NCBI RefSeq assembly: GCF_000439455.1
Contig: NC_021833.1
Location: 248,001-312,000 of the forward strand
DNA length: 64,000 bases
Direction of reading: 5' to 3'
DNA from: Spiroplasma diminutum CUAS-1
GTDB taxonomy: Bacteria > Bacillota_I > Bacilli_A > Mycoplasmatales > Mycoplasmataceae
Part shown: positions 1 through 8,426 of the stretch, one piece after another
Layout of the letters: each line of letters begins with the position of its first letter
Numbering within the stretch: position 1 is the first letter of the stretch
Program-made: the position numbers and the translations under genes
The notes under the pieces: model-generated
The model's database searches: none
Told to the model about the DNA's origin: nothing
The model's input: the letters and a program-made list of their open reading frames with translations, nothing else

Positions 1-169
1 TGGAGGGACTTTTGCAAAATCAATGCCAAATATGATTGCATTTGGAGCAGAATTTGATTTAAATGATTCAACTATGCATGCTTATAATGAATATGTAAAA
101 ATAGATGATTTAAAGAAAATGATGGAAATCTATGCAAAATCACTTGTTAAATTAACTAAACTAAAATAA
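1..169 (+). CDS. C-terminal end of a PepV-like M20 dipeptidase (partial)
   Basis: The frame opening at base 2 gives 55 residues ending in TAA at 167-169; the rest of the gene lies upstream of the window. The fragment starts with GGTFAKSMPNMIAFG, which resembles the C-terminal Gly-Gly-Thr-(Y/F)-Ala-(K/R) segment of PepV/M20 dipeptidases, a cytosolic zinc family that releases amino acids from dipeptides. The metal ligands are outside the window, so the call rests on this motif alone. The stop codon shares its last base with the next gene's ATG, so the two are probably cotranscribed. Confidence 0.6.
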   Translation, partial: GGTFAKSMPNMIAFGAEFDLNDSTMHAYNEYVKIDDLKKMMEIYAKSLVKLTKLK

Positions 170-864
170 TGAATAAAGAACTAAAAGTTTTTAAATATAG
201 ATCTATGAATGATGCAAATGCATATTTATTAATTAATAAAGATACTAATAAAGCTATTTTAATTGATGGAGGATATCAAGAAAAAGTAATTTTGGATTTT
301 ATAGAAACAAATAAATTACAATTAACAGATATATTTATAACTCATTTTCATCATGATCATATAGTATCAGTTGATCAAATAGCTTTAAAAACAAGTGCAA
401 AAATTCATATACATCAAGCAGAACTTGAATCACTATTTAATGAACAAATAAATGGGTCACAATATGGATTTTTAGTTGATTTTCAAAATAAGAATATTCA
501 ATTTGACATATTTAACAAAGAAGAAGTACTTGAAATAAATGATTATAAAATTCAAATATTTCCAAAAGGTGGGCATACAAAAGGAACTAGCTTTTATTTG
601 ATAGATAATGATAAATTATTTATTGGAGATACTTTATTCATAAATGGAATTGGGTATCATAAAAAAATGTTCGAGAATATAAAACATCCTTTAAAACTAA
701 TGTTTGATTTAACTTGTGATGATAGTTTATTTTTTGAATCAATATTATCTATTAAAGAAAATTATTCAAATTGTCTATTATATCCAGGACATTGAGAAGA
801 GGGTTTTAAAATAGATGATGTATTAAATAATTCATCACATCCTTATCATTCAATAAAAAAATAA
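169..864 (+). CDS. MBL-fold (metallo-beta-lactamase superfamily) hydrolase
   Basis: A 231-residue protein carrying the signature THFHHDH near residues 59-65, the HxHxDH zinc motif of glyoxalase II-like hydrolases. Further metal ligands are seen in GGHTKGTS (about residue 137), GDT (about 155) and the C-terminal YPGH. A TGA codon directly after YPGH is read as Trp and the protein runs about 22 residues further to TAA at 862-864. Length and motif order fit the YcbL/GloB-like cytosolic hydrolases, which act on thioesters such as S-lactoylglutathione; the true substrate here is unknown. The ATG overlaps the upstream stop by one base. Confidence 0.85.
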
Positions 865-890
865 TGCCTTTAAGGGCATTATTTTAATTT
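858..890 (+). terminator. Intrinsic terminator after the MBL hydrolase
   Basis: AATGCC at 863-868 pairs with GGCATT at 875-880 and is extended by A-T pairs, followed by a T-rich tract. It sits just past the stop at 864. Confidence 0.65.
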
Positions 891-910
891 AAAGTAAAGT
901 TAAAAAGTGA

Positions 911-916
911 TATACT
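911..916 (+). promoter_or_regulatory. Probable -10 element for rpsB
   Basis: TATACT lies about 140 bases before the rpsB start, in the gap after the preceding terminator. No clear -35 hexamer is seen. It would give rpsB a leader of roughly 135 nt, enough to hold the hairpin at 966-1008. Confidence 0.4.
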
Positions 917-965
917 ATATTTGTTTGTATATTTATTTTGGGTATGCAATCACATTTGGGAATTT

Positions 966-1008
966 TATATCCTAGTGCTTGTTAACTTTAATTAAACAAG
1001 TGGATATA
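966..1008 (+). promoter_or_regulatory. Structured rpsB leader (candidate S2 autoregulatory hairpin)
   Basis: The untranslated leader folds into a two-part stem: ATATCC (967-972) pairs with GGATAT (1002-1007), and CTTGTT (978-983) pairs with AACAAG (995-1000). A five-base bulge on the left faces one base on the right. Ribosomal protein operons are commonly regulated by leader mimics of rRNA; that this one binds S2 is inference from position only. Confidence 0.4.
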
Positions 1009-1059
1009 TTTAGAACCATAATGGAAGTTTAACGAATAAAAATGAAGGGAGCCTTAAAA

Positions 1060-1902
1060 ATGGCAAAAGACTTAACAAGAGAACAGTTATGAGATGCTGG
1101 AGCTCAATTTGGACATCAAACTAAACGTTGAAATCCAAAAATGAAACCATATATTTATGGAGCAAAAAATAAAAATCACGTGATTGATTTACAACAAACA
1201 ATTTGAAGATTAGAAGATGTTAAAAAATACGTTACTTCAATTGGACAAAAAAAAGAAAAAATTATTTTTGTTGGAACAAAAAGAAGTGCTAAAAATGCAG
1301 TTAAAGAAGCTGCATTAAGAAGTGGAAATTTCTTTGTAAATTCAAGATGATTAGGTGGAACATTAACAAATATGAAAACTATTTCATTAAGAATTAAAAC
1401 TTTATGAGATATTGAAAATGAAGAAAAAACAGGAAAAATTAATTTAAGACCTAAAAAAGAACAAATTTTAATTAGAAAAGAAAAAGCTAAATTAGAAAAA
1501 ACTTTAGGTGGAATTAAACAAATGCATAAATTACCTGCAGCAATGTTTGTAGTTGATCCAAAAACTGATGAAATTGCAGTTAAAGAAGCAAGAAAACTAA
1601 GAATTCCAGTTATTGCAATTTGTGATACAAACGTTGATCCAGACATGGTAGACTTTGTAATTCCTGCAAATGATGATATTCAAGAATCAGTAAATATTAT
1701 TACTAACTTTATAGTTGATGTTTATGCTGATGCAGCAGGAATTAAAATGCAACCAAGTAATTTAAAAGTTGTTGCACAGAAAAAAGAAGATAGACAAAAT
1801 GTTGAGGGTAATAGATCATATACACCAAGACATAATGATTCAAATGGTGAAAAAACAACAACACCAAGAAAAGCAGTTGTAAAAAAAGAAGAAACTAAAT
1901 AG
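1060..1902 (+). CDS. rpsB: 30S ribosomal protein S2
   Basis: A 280-residue protein matching bacterial S2 along its length: the N-terminal [19 protein letters not shown] segment, [29 protein letters not shown] and the [10 protein letters not shown] segment are hallmarks. Several tryptophans in these motifs are TGA-encoded. S2 joins the small subunit late, near S1/S21 in other bacteria. The last 45 residues form a Lys/Glu-rich tail beyond the conserved fold. The start is set by GAAGGGAG eight bases upstream. It is followed 11 bases later by tsf, the usual rpsB-tsf pair. Confidence 0.98.
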
Positions 1903-1913
1903 GAGAGATTAAA

Positions 1914-2789
1914 ATGGCAGTTACACCACAATTAATTAAAGAACTAAGAGAAATGACTTCTGCTGGAATGATGGACTGTAAAAAAGCTTTAGAAGCTACA
2001 AATGGAAACATTGAAGAAGCAGTAGTTTGATTAAGAGAAAATGGTTTAGCAAAAGCAGCAAAAAAAGCTGACAGAGTAGCAGCAGAAGGTGTTTCATTTG
2101 CTAAAGCAAATGGAAATAGAGCAATTATATTTGAAGTAAATTCAGAAACTGATTTCGTATCTAAAAATGATAAATTTATGTCATTAATTGAAAATATTGG
2201 AAATGCATTATTAGAATCAAATGCAACTTCATTAGAAGAAGCTTTAGAAGTTAAATTAGCATCAGGACAAACAATTAGTGAAGCATGTGTTGAAGCAACA
2301 GCAACAATTGGAGAAAAAATTGAATTAAGAAGAATTGCTGCAGTTGAGGGTTCAAAGCTATCAATTTATAACCATGCAAATCATAGAATATCTGTATTAT
2401 TAAACTTTGATGGAAACATTTCAGACGAAGATGCATATAATGTAAGTATGCACGTAGCTGCTATGTCACCAAAGTACTTAACAGAAAGTGAAGTACCACA
2501 AGAATTCAAAGATCAAGAAATGCATATTATTAAAGAAACAACAGACTTAGCTGGTAAACCAGAAAATGTTGCAGAAAATATCTTAAAAGGTAAATTAAAC
2601 AAAAAAATTGCAGAAATTACTTTATTAGATCAAGGATTTGTAATGGATGAAAAACAAACAGTTGGAAACTTTGTTAAATCAAAAGGTTCAAGTATTAAAC
2701 AAATGTTTAGATTTGAAGTTGGAGAAGGAATAGAAAAAGTTACAACAGATTTTGCAGCAGAAGTAGCTGCTCAGTTAGCAGGTAATTAA
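1914..2789 (+). CDS. tsf: Elongation factor Ts
   Basis: A 291-residue EF-Ts, the guanine nucleotide exchange factor of EF-Tu. The N-terminal UBA-like domain (residues 1-55) carries [21 protein letters not shown], followed by the TDFVSKND signature near residue 80 and the two core dimerisation subdomains. Length is normal. A good ribosome-binding site (AGGAGAG) lies ten bases before the ATG. Cotranscribed with rpsB; the following membrane-protein gene starts after the stop with no terminator between. Confidence 0.98.
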
Positions 2790-2790
2790 T

Positions 2791-3474
2791 ATGAAAATTT
2801 CATTATTAGCTTCAGGAGAACCAAATAATTTATTTATTATTTCAGCTGTTTTGCTTTTAGTTGCATTTCTAGCTGCAATATGTTCATGATACTTAACAAT
2901 TTCTTATAAAAGAAACTCATCAGAAATTAAATTTGCAAGTGTTTTAATGGTTTCAGTATTAATACTTACACAAATAATTTCTTTAATAAGTTCAATATTA
3001 TCAATAATATTTGCACTAAATGTTATTAAAAATATTGATTTATCAAATATTTTAACTATTGTTAGTATAATTATTGCTTTTATAACTTTAGGAATTTCAT
3101 TTGTAATGATTATTTTCTTTTCAAATAGAATATGATTCTATATGGATGATGAAAAAATTTCTACATTAGGTGAAGCAATTAAACTTTCAAAAATTCAAAA
3201 AATTATTGAAGATGATGAGAAAAGTGCAGTTTATGTAAATTACTTAGAGGGTAAAAGAACTTTAAAAAAAATTAAGTTCAGTAAAAAAACAGCTATTGGT
3301 ATTTATTTTTTAGAGGTTGCTTCAAAAACTGGTATTAAACCTGAAAAGGGAAATCAAATCAGTTATTTCAAAGAAGAAATTTCTAAATTAAGAGCACAGG
3401 CTTTGGAATTATCTAAAAAGGAAATTAAAAAATCTGAAAATAAAAATGAAACTGATAAGAAAGAAGAAAAATAA
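2791..3474 (+). CDS. Conserved membrane protein of unknown function
   Basis: A 227-residue protein. Three hydrophobic stretches are visible: about residues 14-35, 50-75 and 88-112, then a cytosolic, strongly charged C-terminal half of about 110 residues with a lysine/glutamate-rich tail that probably forms a coiled coil. No enzyme motif is seen. It starts one base after the tsf stop and lacks its own ribosome-binding site, so it is likely translationally coupled to tsf. A TGA codon at 3133-3135 is Trp and joins the two visible halves. I do not recognise a family. Confidence 0.75.
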
Positions 3475-3480
3475 TTTCTA

Positions 3481-3512
3481 AAACACATTTTAAATGTGTT
3501 TTTCTTTTTTTT
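3481..3512 (+). terminator. Intrinsic terminator of the rpsB-tsf operon
   Basis: AACACATTT pairs with AAATGTGTT, followed by a long run of T with one C. Confidence 0.85.
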
Positions 3513-3530
3513 AATATAAAATAATTATGA

Positions 3531-3630
3531 AAAAGGCAGAGGTAGCTTAATTAAGCTTGAGAAATACTCTTAGAACCTGATCTAGTTAATACTAGCGTAG
3601 GAAGTCCTTTAAAAGACATTATCTGCTTTT
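3531..3630 (+). promoter_or_regulatory. TPP riboswitch (THI element)
   Basis: The conserved thiamin pyrophosphate aptamer is plain: CTTGAGA near 3556, then GAACCTGATCTAG, TTAATACTAGCGTAGG and AAGTC at 3571-3606. P1 is formed by AAAAGGCAGA (3531-3540) and TCTGCTTTT (3622-3630). No terminator hairpin follows; instead the P1 3' strand is only five bases from the GGAGG ribosome-binding site of the downstream gene. This suggests control of translation start when TPP is bound. The regulated gene is a thiamine-type ECF transporter subunit. Confidence 0.93.
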
Positions 3631-3647
3631 TTCATGGAGGAAATTTC

Positions 3648-4577
3648 ATGAATAAAAAATTATTTAAAACTTCAATTATTTTATCTTCGTTAAGAATATT
3701 ACTCATTTTGTCTTTATTAATTTGAGCAAATATTGCTATTATAGAGTCTGGAAGTAATAATACTAATATGCCAATTAATAAGATAATTACGATAGTAATT
3801 TGTTTTAGTTTATTATCTTTTCTATTTATAATGATGAATTTTTCATTATTATTAAATTATAAATTTGATGAAAATAATACGAATATAAAAATAATATTAA
3901 CTTTATCAGTATTAACTTTTAATATTGAATTATTTATAGCATATGTAAATAAAGTAAAGGTACTTTATAAACCTTTTACTTTTAAAAAATGAACAATCTT
4001 TGATATAACATCGATTTCTCTTTTATTAGCACTGTATTTCACTGTGGGATTTGTTACAGGACTAATTCCACCATTGCCATTTTATATAACATTAACTTTT
4101 AAATATATACCATTATTTTTTGGAGCATTTATTCTATCTTTATCTGGTTGTATTACATTATGTTTTTTAGCAGCTAGTTTAACTGCTTTAATGCCAGGAT
4201 CTTATTTTAGCTTCTGACAATTTGTTTTTGATTTTTGATTACCAACTTTTTTAATATTTATAGCAAATTTCTTTGTGCCAAATATTAAGAGTAAAAAAGG
4301 AATTTTCAGAATTGCTCTATGATTTGCTTTTATTACAATACCTGTAATAATTTTATATTTCTCTAGAGTAATATCTGGAGTTGTATATTGATTAAATCCA
4401 TCAAAATTAGGTTATGATCCATCAAAGGAATTTGATTGATCAAATAATGTGGGATACTCATTTATATATAATTCAATTAATACAATTTTTGACTATACTT
4501 TATTGATGTTAACTGTACCTTTAATTTGTGAATCACTTTTACCAATTAAAGAGAGATATTTTTCAATAAATACTTAA
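3648..4577 (+). CDS. ECF transporter S component, thiamine-specific (ThiT-like) with N-terminal extension
   Basis: A 309-residue integral membrane protein directly under the TPP riboswitch. Residues about 118-305 look like an ECF substrate-binding subunit: six hydrophobic helices, a Pro/Phe-rich loop near residue 140, and FWQFVFDFWLP resembling the ThiT helix that lines the thiamine pocket. Residues 1-115 add about three further hydrophobic helices, absent from the roughly 190-residue Firmicutes ThiT. It would work with shared EcfA/EcfA'/EcfT subunits, not encoded here, to import thiamine. Specificity is inferred mainly from the riboswitch. Start is fixed by GGAGG at 3636-3640. Confidence 0.8.
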
Positions 4578-4587
4578 TTAATCAAAA

Positions 4588-4622
4588 AAACCCATATTCT
4601 TTTCAAAAGAATATGGGTTTTT
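4588..4622 (+). terminator. Perfect 15-bp intrinsic terminator after the thiamine transporter
   Basis: AAACCCATATTCTTT (4588-4602) and its exact complement (4606-4620) enclose a three-base loop and run into TTTTT. The T-run leads straight into the TGTTATAAT promoter of pyrH. Confidence 0.93.
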
Positions 4623-4630
4623 GTTATAAT
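4622..4630 (+). promoter_or_regulatory. Extended -10 promoter of pyrH
   Basis: TGTTATAAT (TGN plus consensus TATAAT) lies 18 bases before the pyrH ATG. Any -35 region would fall inside the right half of the preceding terminator stem. Confidence 0.7.
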
Positions 4631-4648
4631 CTATCTAGCGAGGTAAGT

Positions 4649-5362
4649 ATGGCATTAAAATTTAAAAGAGTTTTATTGAAAATATCTGGTGAAGCCTTAA
4701 AAGGTAGTGGAGACATCTACGATAAGGATAAATTGGATGAAGTTGCAAAACAAGTTATTGAATTGACAAAGCAAGGATTGCAAATTGGAATTGTTATTGG
4801 TGGAGGAAATATTTGAAGAGGAAAACTAGCAGATACTCTTGAATTATTTAGAATTGAAGCTGATTACATGGGAATGCTTGCAACAATTATGAACGCATTA
4901 GCATTTGAAGCAACATTAAGAAAATTAGGTTTTGATAAAGTAAAAGTATACTCATCATTAGAAATAAAAACAGTTACAAGTTCATATAACTATAGAAATG
5001 CAAGAGAAAAACTTGATGAAGGTTACGTGACAATCTTTGCAGGAGGAACTGGATACAGTTACTTTACAACAGATACTGGAGCAAGTATAAGAGCTATTGA
5101 AATTGAAGCAGATGCTTTATTAATGGCAAAAAATGGAACTAAGGGTGTATATGATTCAGATCCAAATACAAATCCAGAAGCAAAATTCTTGGAAAACTTA
5201 ACTCATAATGATTTAGTTAAAAAAAATCTACAAGTTATGGATTCAACTGCAGCAGCATTGTCTAGAGATGGTAAATTGGAAATAGTCGTCTTTGACATGA
5301 ATGGAAAAGATAACATTATTAAAATTGCAAATGGTGATTTAGAATGCACTGTGATTAAATAG
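4649..5362 (+). CDS. pyrH: Uridylate (UMP) kinase
   Basis: A 237-residue PyrH that phosphorylates UMP to UDP using ATP; it belongs to the amino-acid kinase fold and works as a hexamer in the cytosol. LLKISGEAL at residues 9-17, [11 protein letters not shown] about residues 50-60 (Trp is TGA), [23 protein letters not shown] and GVYDSDPN match the family. An in-frame ATG 36 bases upstream lies in the promoter/terminator, whereas ATG 4649 has AGGTAAG just before it, so the shorter start is chosen. Followed by frr after 16 bases, the standard pyrH-frr operon. Confidence 0.97.
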
Positions 5363-5378
5363 GAAAGGAAATAAAGAA

Positions 5379-5927
5379 ATGGCACACGAAATTATTGAAT
5401 TAACAGAATTAAATATGCAAGAGGCAATAGATAGTTTTAAAGATTATTTAACAAAAGTTAGAACAGGTAGAGCAAATGCAAATATGTTAAATAGTGTTAT
5501 GGTGGATTTTTATGGAACACCAACACCAATTAATCAAACAGCACAAATCTCATCACCAGAACCTCAACAATTAGTTATTAAACCTTATGACAGAACCCAA
5601 GTTGGAGCTGTTGTTGCAGGTATTAATAAAGCAGATTTAGGATTGAATCCAATTGGAGAAGCTGATTTGGTAAGAATTAATATTCCAGCTTTAACAGAAG
5701 AAATTAGAAAAGATTTAGTAAAAAAAATGCTAAAAGAATTGGAAGGTTTTAAAGTTAGAGTTAGAAATGCAAGAAGAGATGCTAATGATAAAATTAAAAA
5801 AGATGCATCAATTCCAGAAGATGTTAAAAAAGATCTTGAAAATCAAGTTCAAAAATTAACAGATAATTATGTAGAAATGTTAGACAAATTATCAAAAGAT
5901 AAAGAAAACGATTTAATGAAAATCTAG
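5379..5927 (+). CDS. frr: Ribosome recycling factor
   Basis: A 182-residue RRF, which with EF-G splits post-termination ribosomes. The three-helix bundle motifs [18 protein letters not shown] near residue 20, [17 protein letters not shown] near residue 43 and [22 protein letters not shown] near residue 117 match the family, and length is typical. The ribosome-binding site AGGAAAGG lies just upstream. It ends a two-gene operon with pyrH. Confidence 0.98.
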   Translation: MAHEIIELTELNMQEAIDSFKDYLTKVRTGRANANMLNSVMVDFYGTPTPINQTAQISSPEPQQLVIKPYDRTQVGAVVAGINKADLGLNPIGEADLVRINIPALTEEIRKDLVKKMLKELEGFKVRVRNARRDANDKIKKDASIPEDVKKDLENQVQKLTDNYVEMLDKLSKDKENDLMKI

Positions 5928-5960
5928 AACTAGTAAAACTAGTTTTTTTTTTTTTTTTTT
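5928..5960 (+). terminator. Intrinsic terminator of pyrH-frr with an 18-T tail
   Basis: AACTAGT-AAA-ACTAGTT (5928-5944) is followed by an uninterrupted tract of 18 T, unusually long even for this genome. Confidence 0.93.
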
Positions 5961-6066
5961 AGATAAACATAAAAATATTTTTAACTTTGAATTTAGGTCT
6001 CAAATATATTTAATTAACTTTTTTTATATATAAAGTAATAAATGTTAAAGCAAGAGAGATCAAAAA

Positions 6067-6801
6067 ATGAAAATTACTTTAATAAATGGAGAAAAATTAT
6101 ACTTTTCAGAACCAAAAACGGTTTTAGAAATAGCAGATTCTATTAGTGGTGGATTAAAGGTAAAATGTGTTGGAGCTTTAGTTAATTCTGACTATGTAGT
6201 ATCAAGTTATACATTAATAGATAAAAATTGTAAATTAGAAATAATAACTGAAAGAAATAAATTATATTATCAAGCAATAAATTATACAGCTAAGCTTGTA
6301 ACAATTTTTGCTCTAATGGAACTATATCCTGATTTAGATTCTATTGTTCAAGATGGAATAAATTCAGAATTAGAATTCAGTGTATTTCATAATAGTAAAA
6401 AAATAATAAAAGAAGAAGACCTTGATAAAATAGAACAAAGGGCTAATGAAATTATAGAAAGAGATTATAAAATTGTTCTATTCAAAGAAAGTAGAGAGTA
6501 TTTTATTAAAGAATATAGAAAATTAAAGGTTAAGGGTAACTATGAAAAGTTTATACAAATTATAGAAAAAAAATATATAACTTTTCCAATATTAAAAATG
6601 AATGGCGAAGCTTTTTTTGCAATTTGTGCTACTTTAAAAAGTTCAAAAGATTTATATAAAATTAAATTAACTAGATTAGAAAAGGTATTTATAAATAATG
6701 TGGATAATACTCTAATAGAGGTTCAACAAATTTTTGGAATTGCAGCTGAAAATGAGCCTAAATTATTGAATATAATGAATCAACTTAAAAATAAATTTTA
6801 A
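6067..6801 (+). CDS. Stand-alone homologue of the threonyl-tRNA synthetase N-terminal TGS-editing module, editing residues lost
   Basis: A 244-residue protein that aligns by eye with the first quarter to third of ThrRS and then stops. Residues 1-60 form a TGS domain (KITLINGEKLYF to LEIIT). Residues about 70-240 follow the N2/editing domain: LMELYPDLDSIVQDG resembles the LWP...IGPVIDNG region, EEDLDKIEQRANEIIERDY its next helix, and VQQIFGIAAENEPKLL the QRIYGTAW segment that ends the module. The HxxxH editing motif is NYTAK here, and the CRGPH motif appears replaced by CATLK, so deacylation is unlikely. The aminoacylation core is absent. Possible roles are tRNA(Thr) binding or nucleotide sensing; both are inference. 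It is transcribed alone. Confidence 0.7.
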   Translation: MKITLINGEKLYFSEPKTVLEIADSISGGLKVKCVGALVNSDYVVSSYTLIDKNCKLEIITERNKLYYQAINYTAKLVTIFALMELYPDLDSIVQDGINSELEFSVFHNSKKIIKEEDLDKIEQRANEIIERDYKIVLFKESREYFIKEYRKLKVKGNYEKFIQIIEKKYITFPILKMNGEAFFAICATLKSSKDLYKIKLTRLEKVFINNVDNTLIEVQQIFGIAAENEPKLLNIMNQLKNKF

Positions 6802-6870
6802 TTGACGATTTATTTAAAAGTTGTAAAAGATTTATTTATATATATACTAAATATTAGAGGGGTGTAAATT

Positions 6871-8367
6871 ATGGGCTTTAATATGGGTATGGTTGTTTCA
6901 TATAATAACCAGAATTATGTAATAATTGAAATTATTGAAAAACAAGTAACAAATGGATCAATTAATTTTTTAAAAATCAAAAATTTGATAAATCAAGAAA
7001 TTATAACTGTTGATTCAAAAAATGTATCACAAATTGAAATTCGTGGAAGTAAGCAAAAGCAAGAAGAAATCAATAAAAATGAAATTACTGATACAGGATA
7101 TATAGAGTCTTTATTTTCAGAAGTTGGAGCAAATGATACTGAAGATATCAGTTTATTTGATTTATCTGGAGAAAGTACTTTTACTTTGGATGATATCTTA
7201 TTCGATAATTATGAAAATGAAGATCTACAAGTTCAAGAAAAATTAGAAAATTATGAAAAGAACCAAAATGATAAAACAATTGAACTTATTCAAAATTTTC
7301 AAATACCTGAAACAAAAATTCATTTAACACCAAGAAGAAATAACTCTTTTGAACATATTCCAGCAGTAAATGAAACATTTAGTAATCTTAATATTGTTGG
7401 AGAAATTCCCACTCAAACAACAGAAATTATTCCTACAAGAATATTGCAACAAGAAATTAAAAAAACAGAGTTAAATGAAAATGATTTTGATAATCAAAAT
7501 AATGATATGACTTCAAAAACTGAAAAAACTTCTGCTAAACAATTATTTAATCAAATCAATCAAAATCTAAATTTAAGTGAAAAAAGAATTTCAGAAGATA
7601 AAAATATACTTGATAATGAATCAATAGATGAAGATTTTACAGAAACTTTGGATAGAGAAGTTATTGAAAAAGAATTATCAAATCATGAACCTAAAAAAAA
7701 TATAACAAAAACCTTAGACGAAAAACATTTTGATACTCTTGAGACAGGCCCTTTAAATACAAAAAAATTATTTGAAACTTTCAATAAACAACAAAAAATT
7801 CAAGACAACTTAAAAGATGAATTTAATAATTTGGAAGATACAAAAACACTATTTGGAGTGTCTAGTGGATTTAATCAAGATGCTCTTAGAGATTCTAAAA
7901 TTTATAGAAAATTTAGAGTTATGAGTGGTTGACTTGCAACTTTATTGCTATTAACTATATTTACACCAATTATTGGCTTATTTACAAAAGCAGCATTATA
8001 TTGATTAGAAACAGAAAGAATAGATTTTATAGCCTTGTTTAGTTTTAATTTAACAAATTTAACAGACATAATTATTATTTCTTCTTCTATTTTAATGTTA
8101 TTGATATTTATTATTTATTTAGTATTTTATCTAATCTCAATTAGTGATAAACAGTATAAAAAAATTGCATTTTATAATTATCAATTGCAAAATAAAATTG
8201 AGATTATTGATTCTATACAAGAATATAATAATGAATCAAGTATTTATTTAATAAAAGTTCATAATGAAATTAAAAAAATTAAAAAAGATGTTAAGAAACT
8301 TAATGAACAAAAGGTAACACCAAATATATCTAAAAATGAACAAAATCAACAAAATATTTCACACTAA
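6871..8367 (+). CDS. Large acidic membrane protein with disordered N-terminal domain
   Basis: A 498-residue protein. Residues 3-60 look like a small beta-barrel (GMVVSYNNQNYVIIEIIE then IEIRGSK). Residues 60-345 are rich in Asn, Glu, Asp, Thr and Lys with repeated KQLFNQ/KKLFETF-type short motifs and are probably disordered. Two hydrophobic helices follow at about 356-380 and 395-430, then a Lys/Glu-rich coiled-coil tail. The Trp between the soluble part and the first helix is TGA. The topology suggests a large cytosolic domain anchored in the membrane. No family is recognised. A strong ribosome-binding site (GAGGGG) precedes the ATG. Confidence 0.7.
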
Positions 8368-8397
8368 AAGGTCATTATTTAACCTTTTATTTTTTAT
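8366..8397 (+). terminator. Intrinsic terminator
   Basis: AAAAGGT pairs with ACCTTTT around an AT loop, followed by ATTTTTTATT. Confidence 0.75.
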
Positions 8398-8426
8398 TTG
8401 TAATAAAATATAAATTGAGGTGCAAA

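Noticed and set aside
1176-1646. Long open frame on the minus strand across rpsB
   Set aside because: It is the antisense shadow of the S2 gene; no ribosome-binding site and no known protein. The same holds for minus-strand frames across tsf, pyrH, der, gpsA and rpsP.
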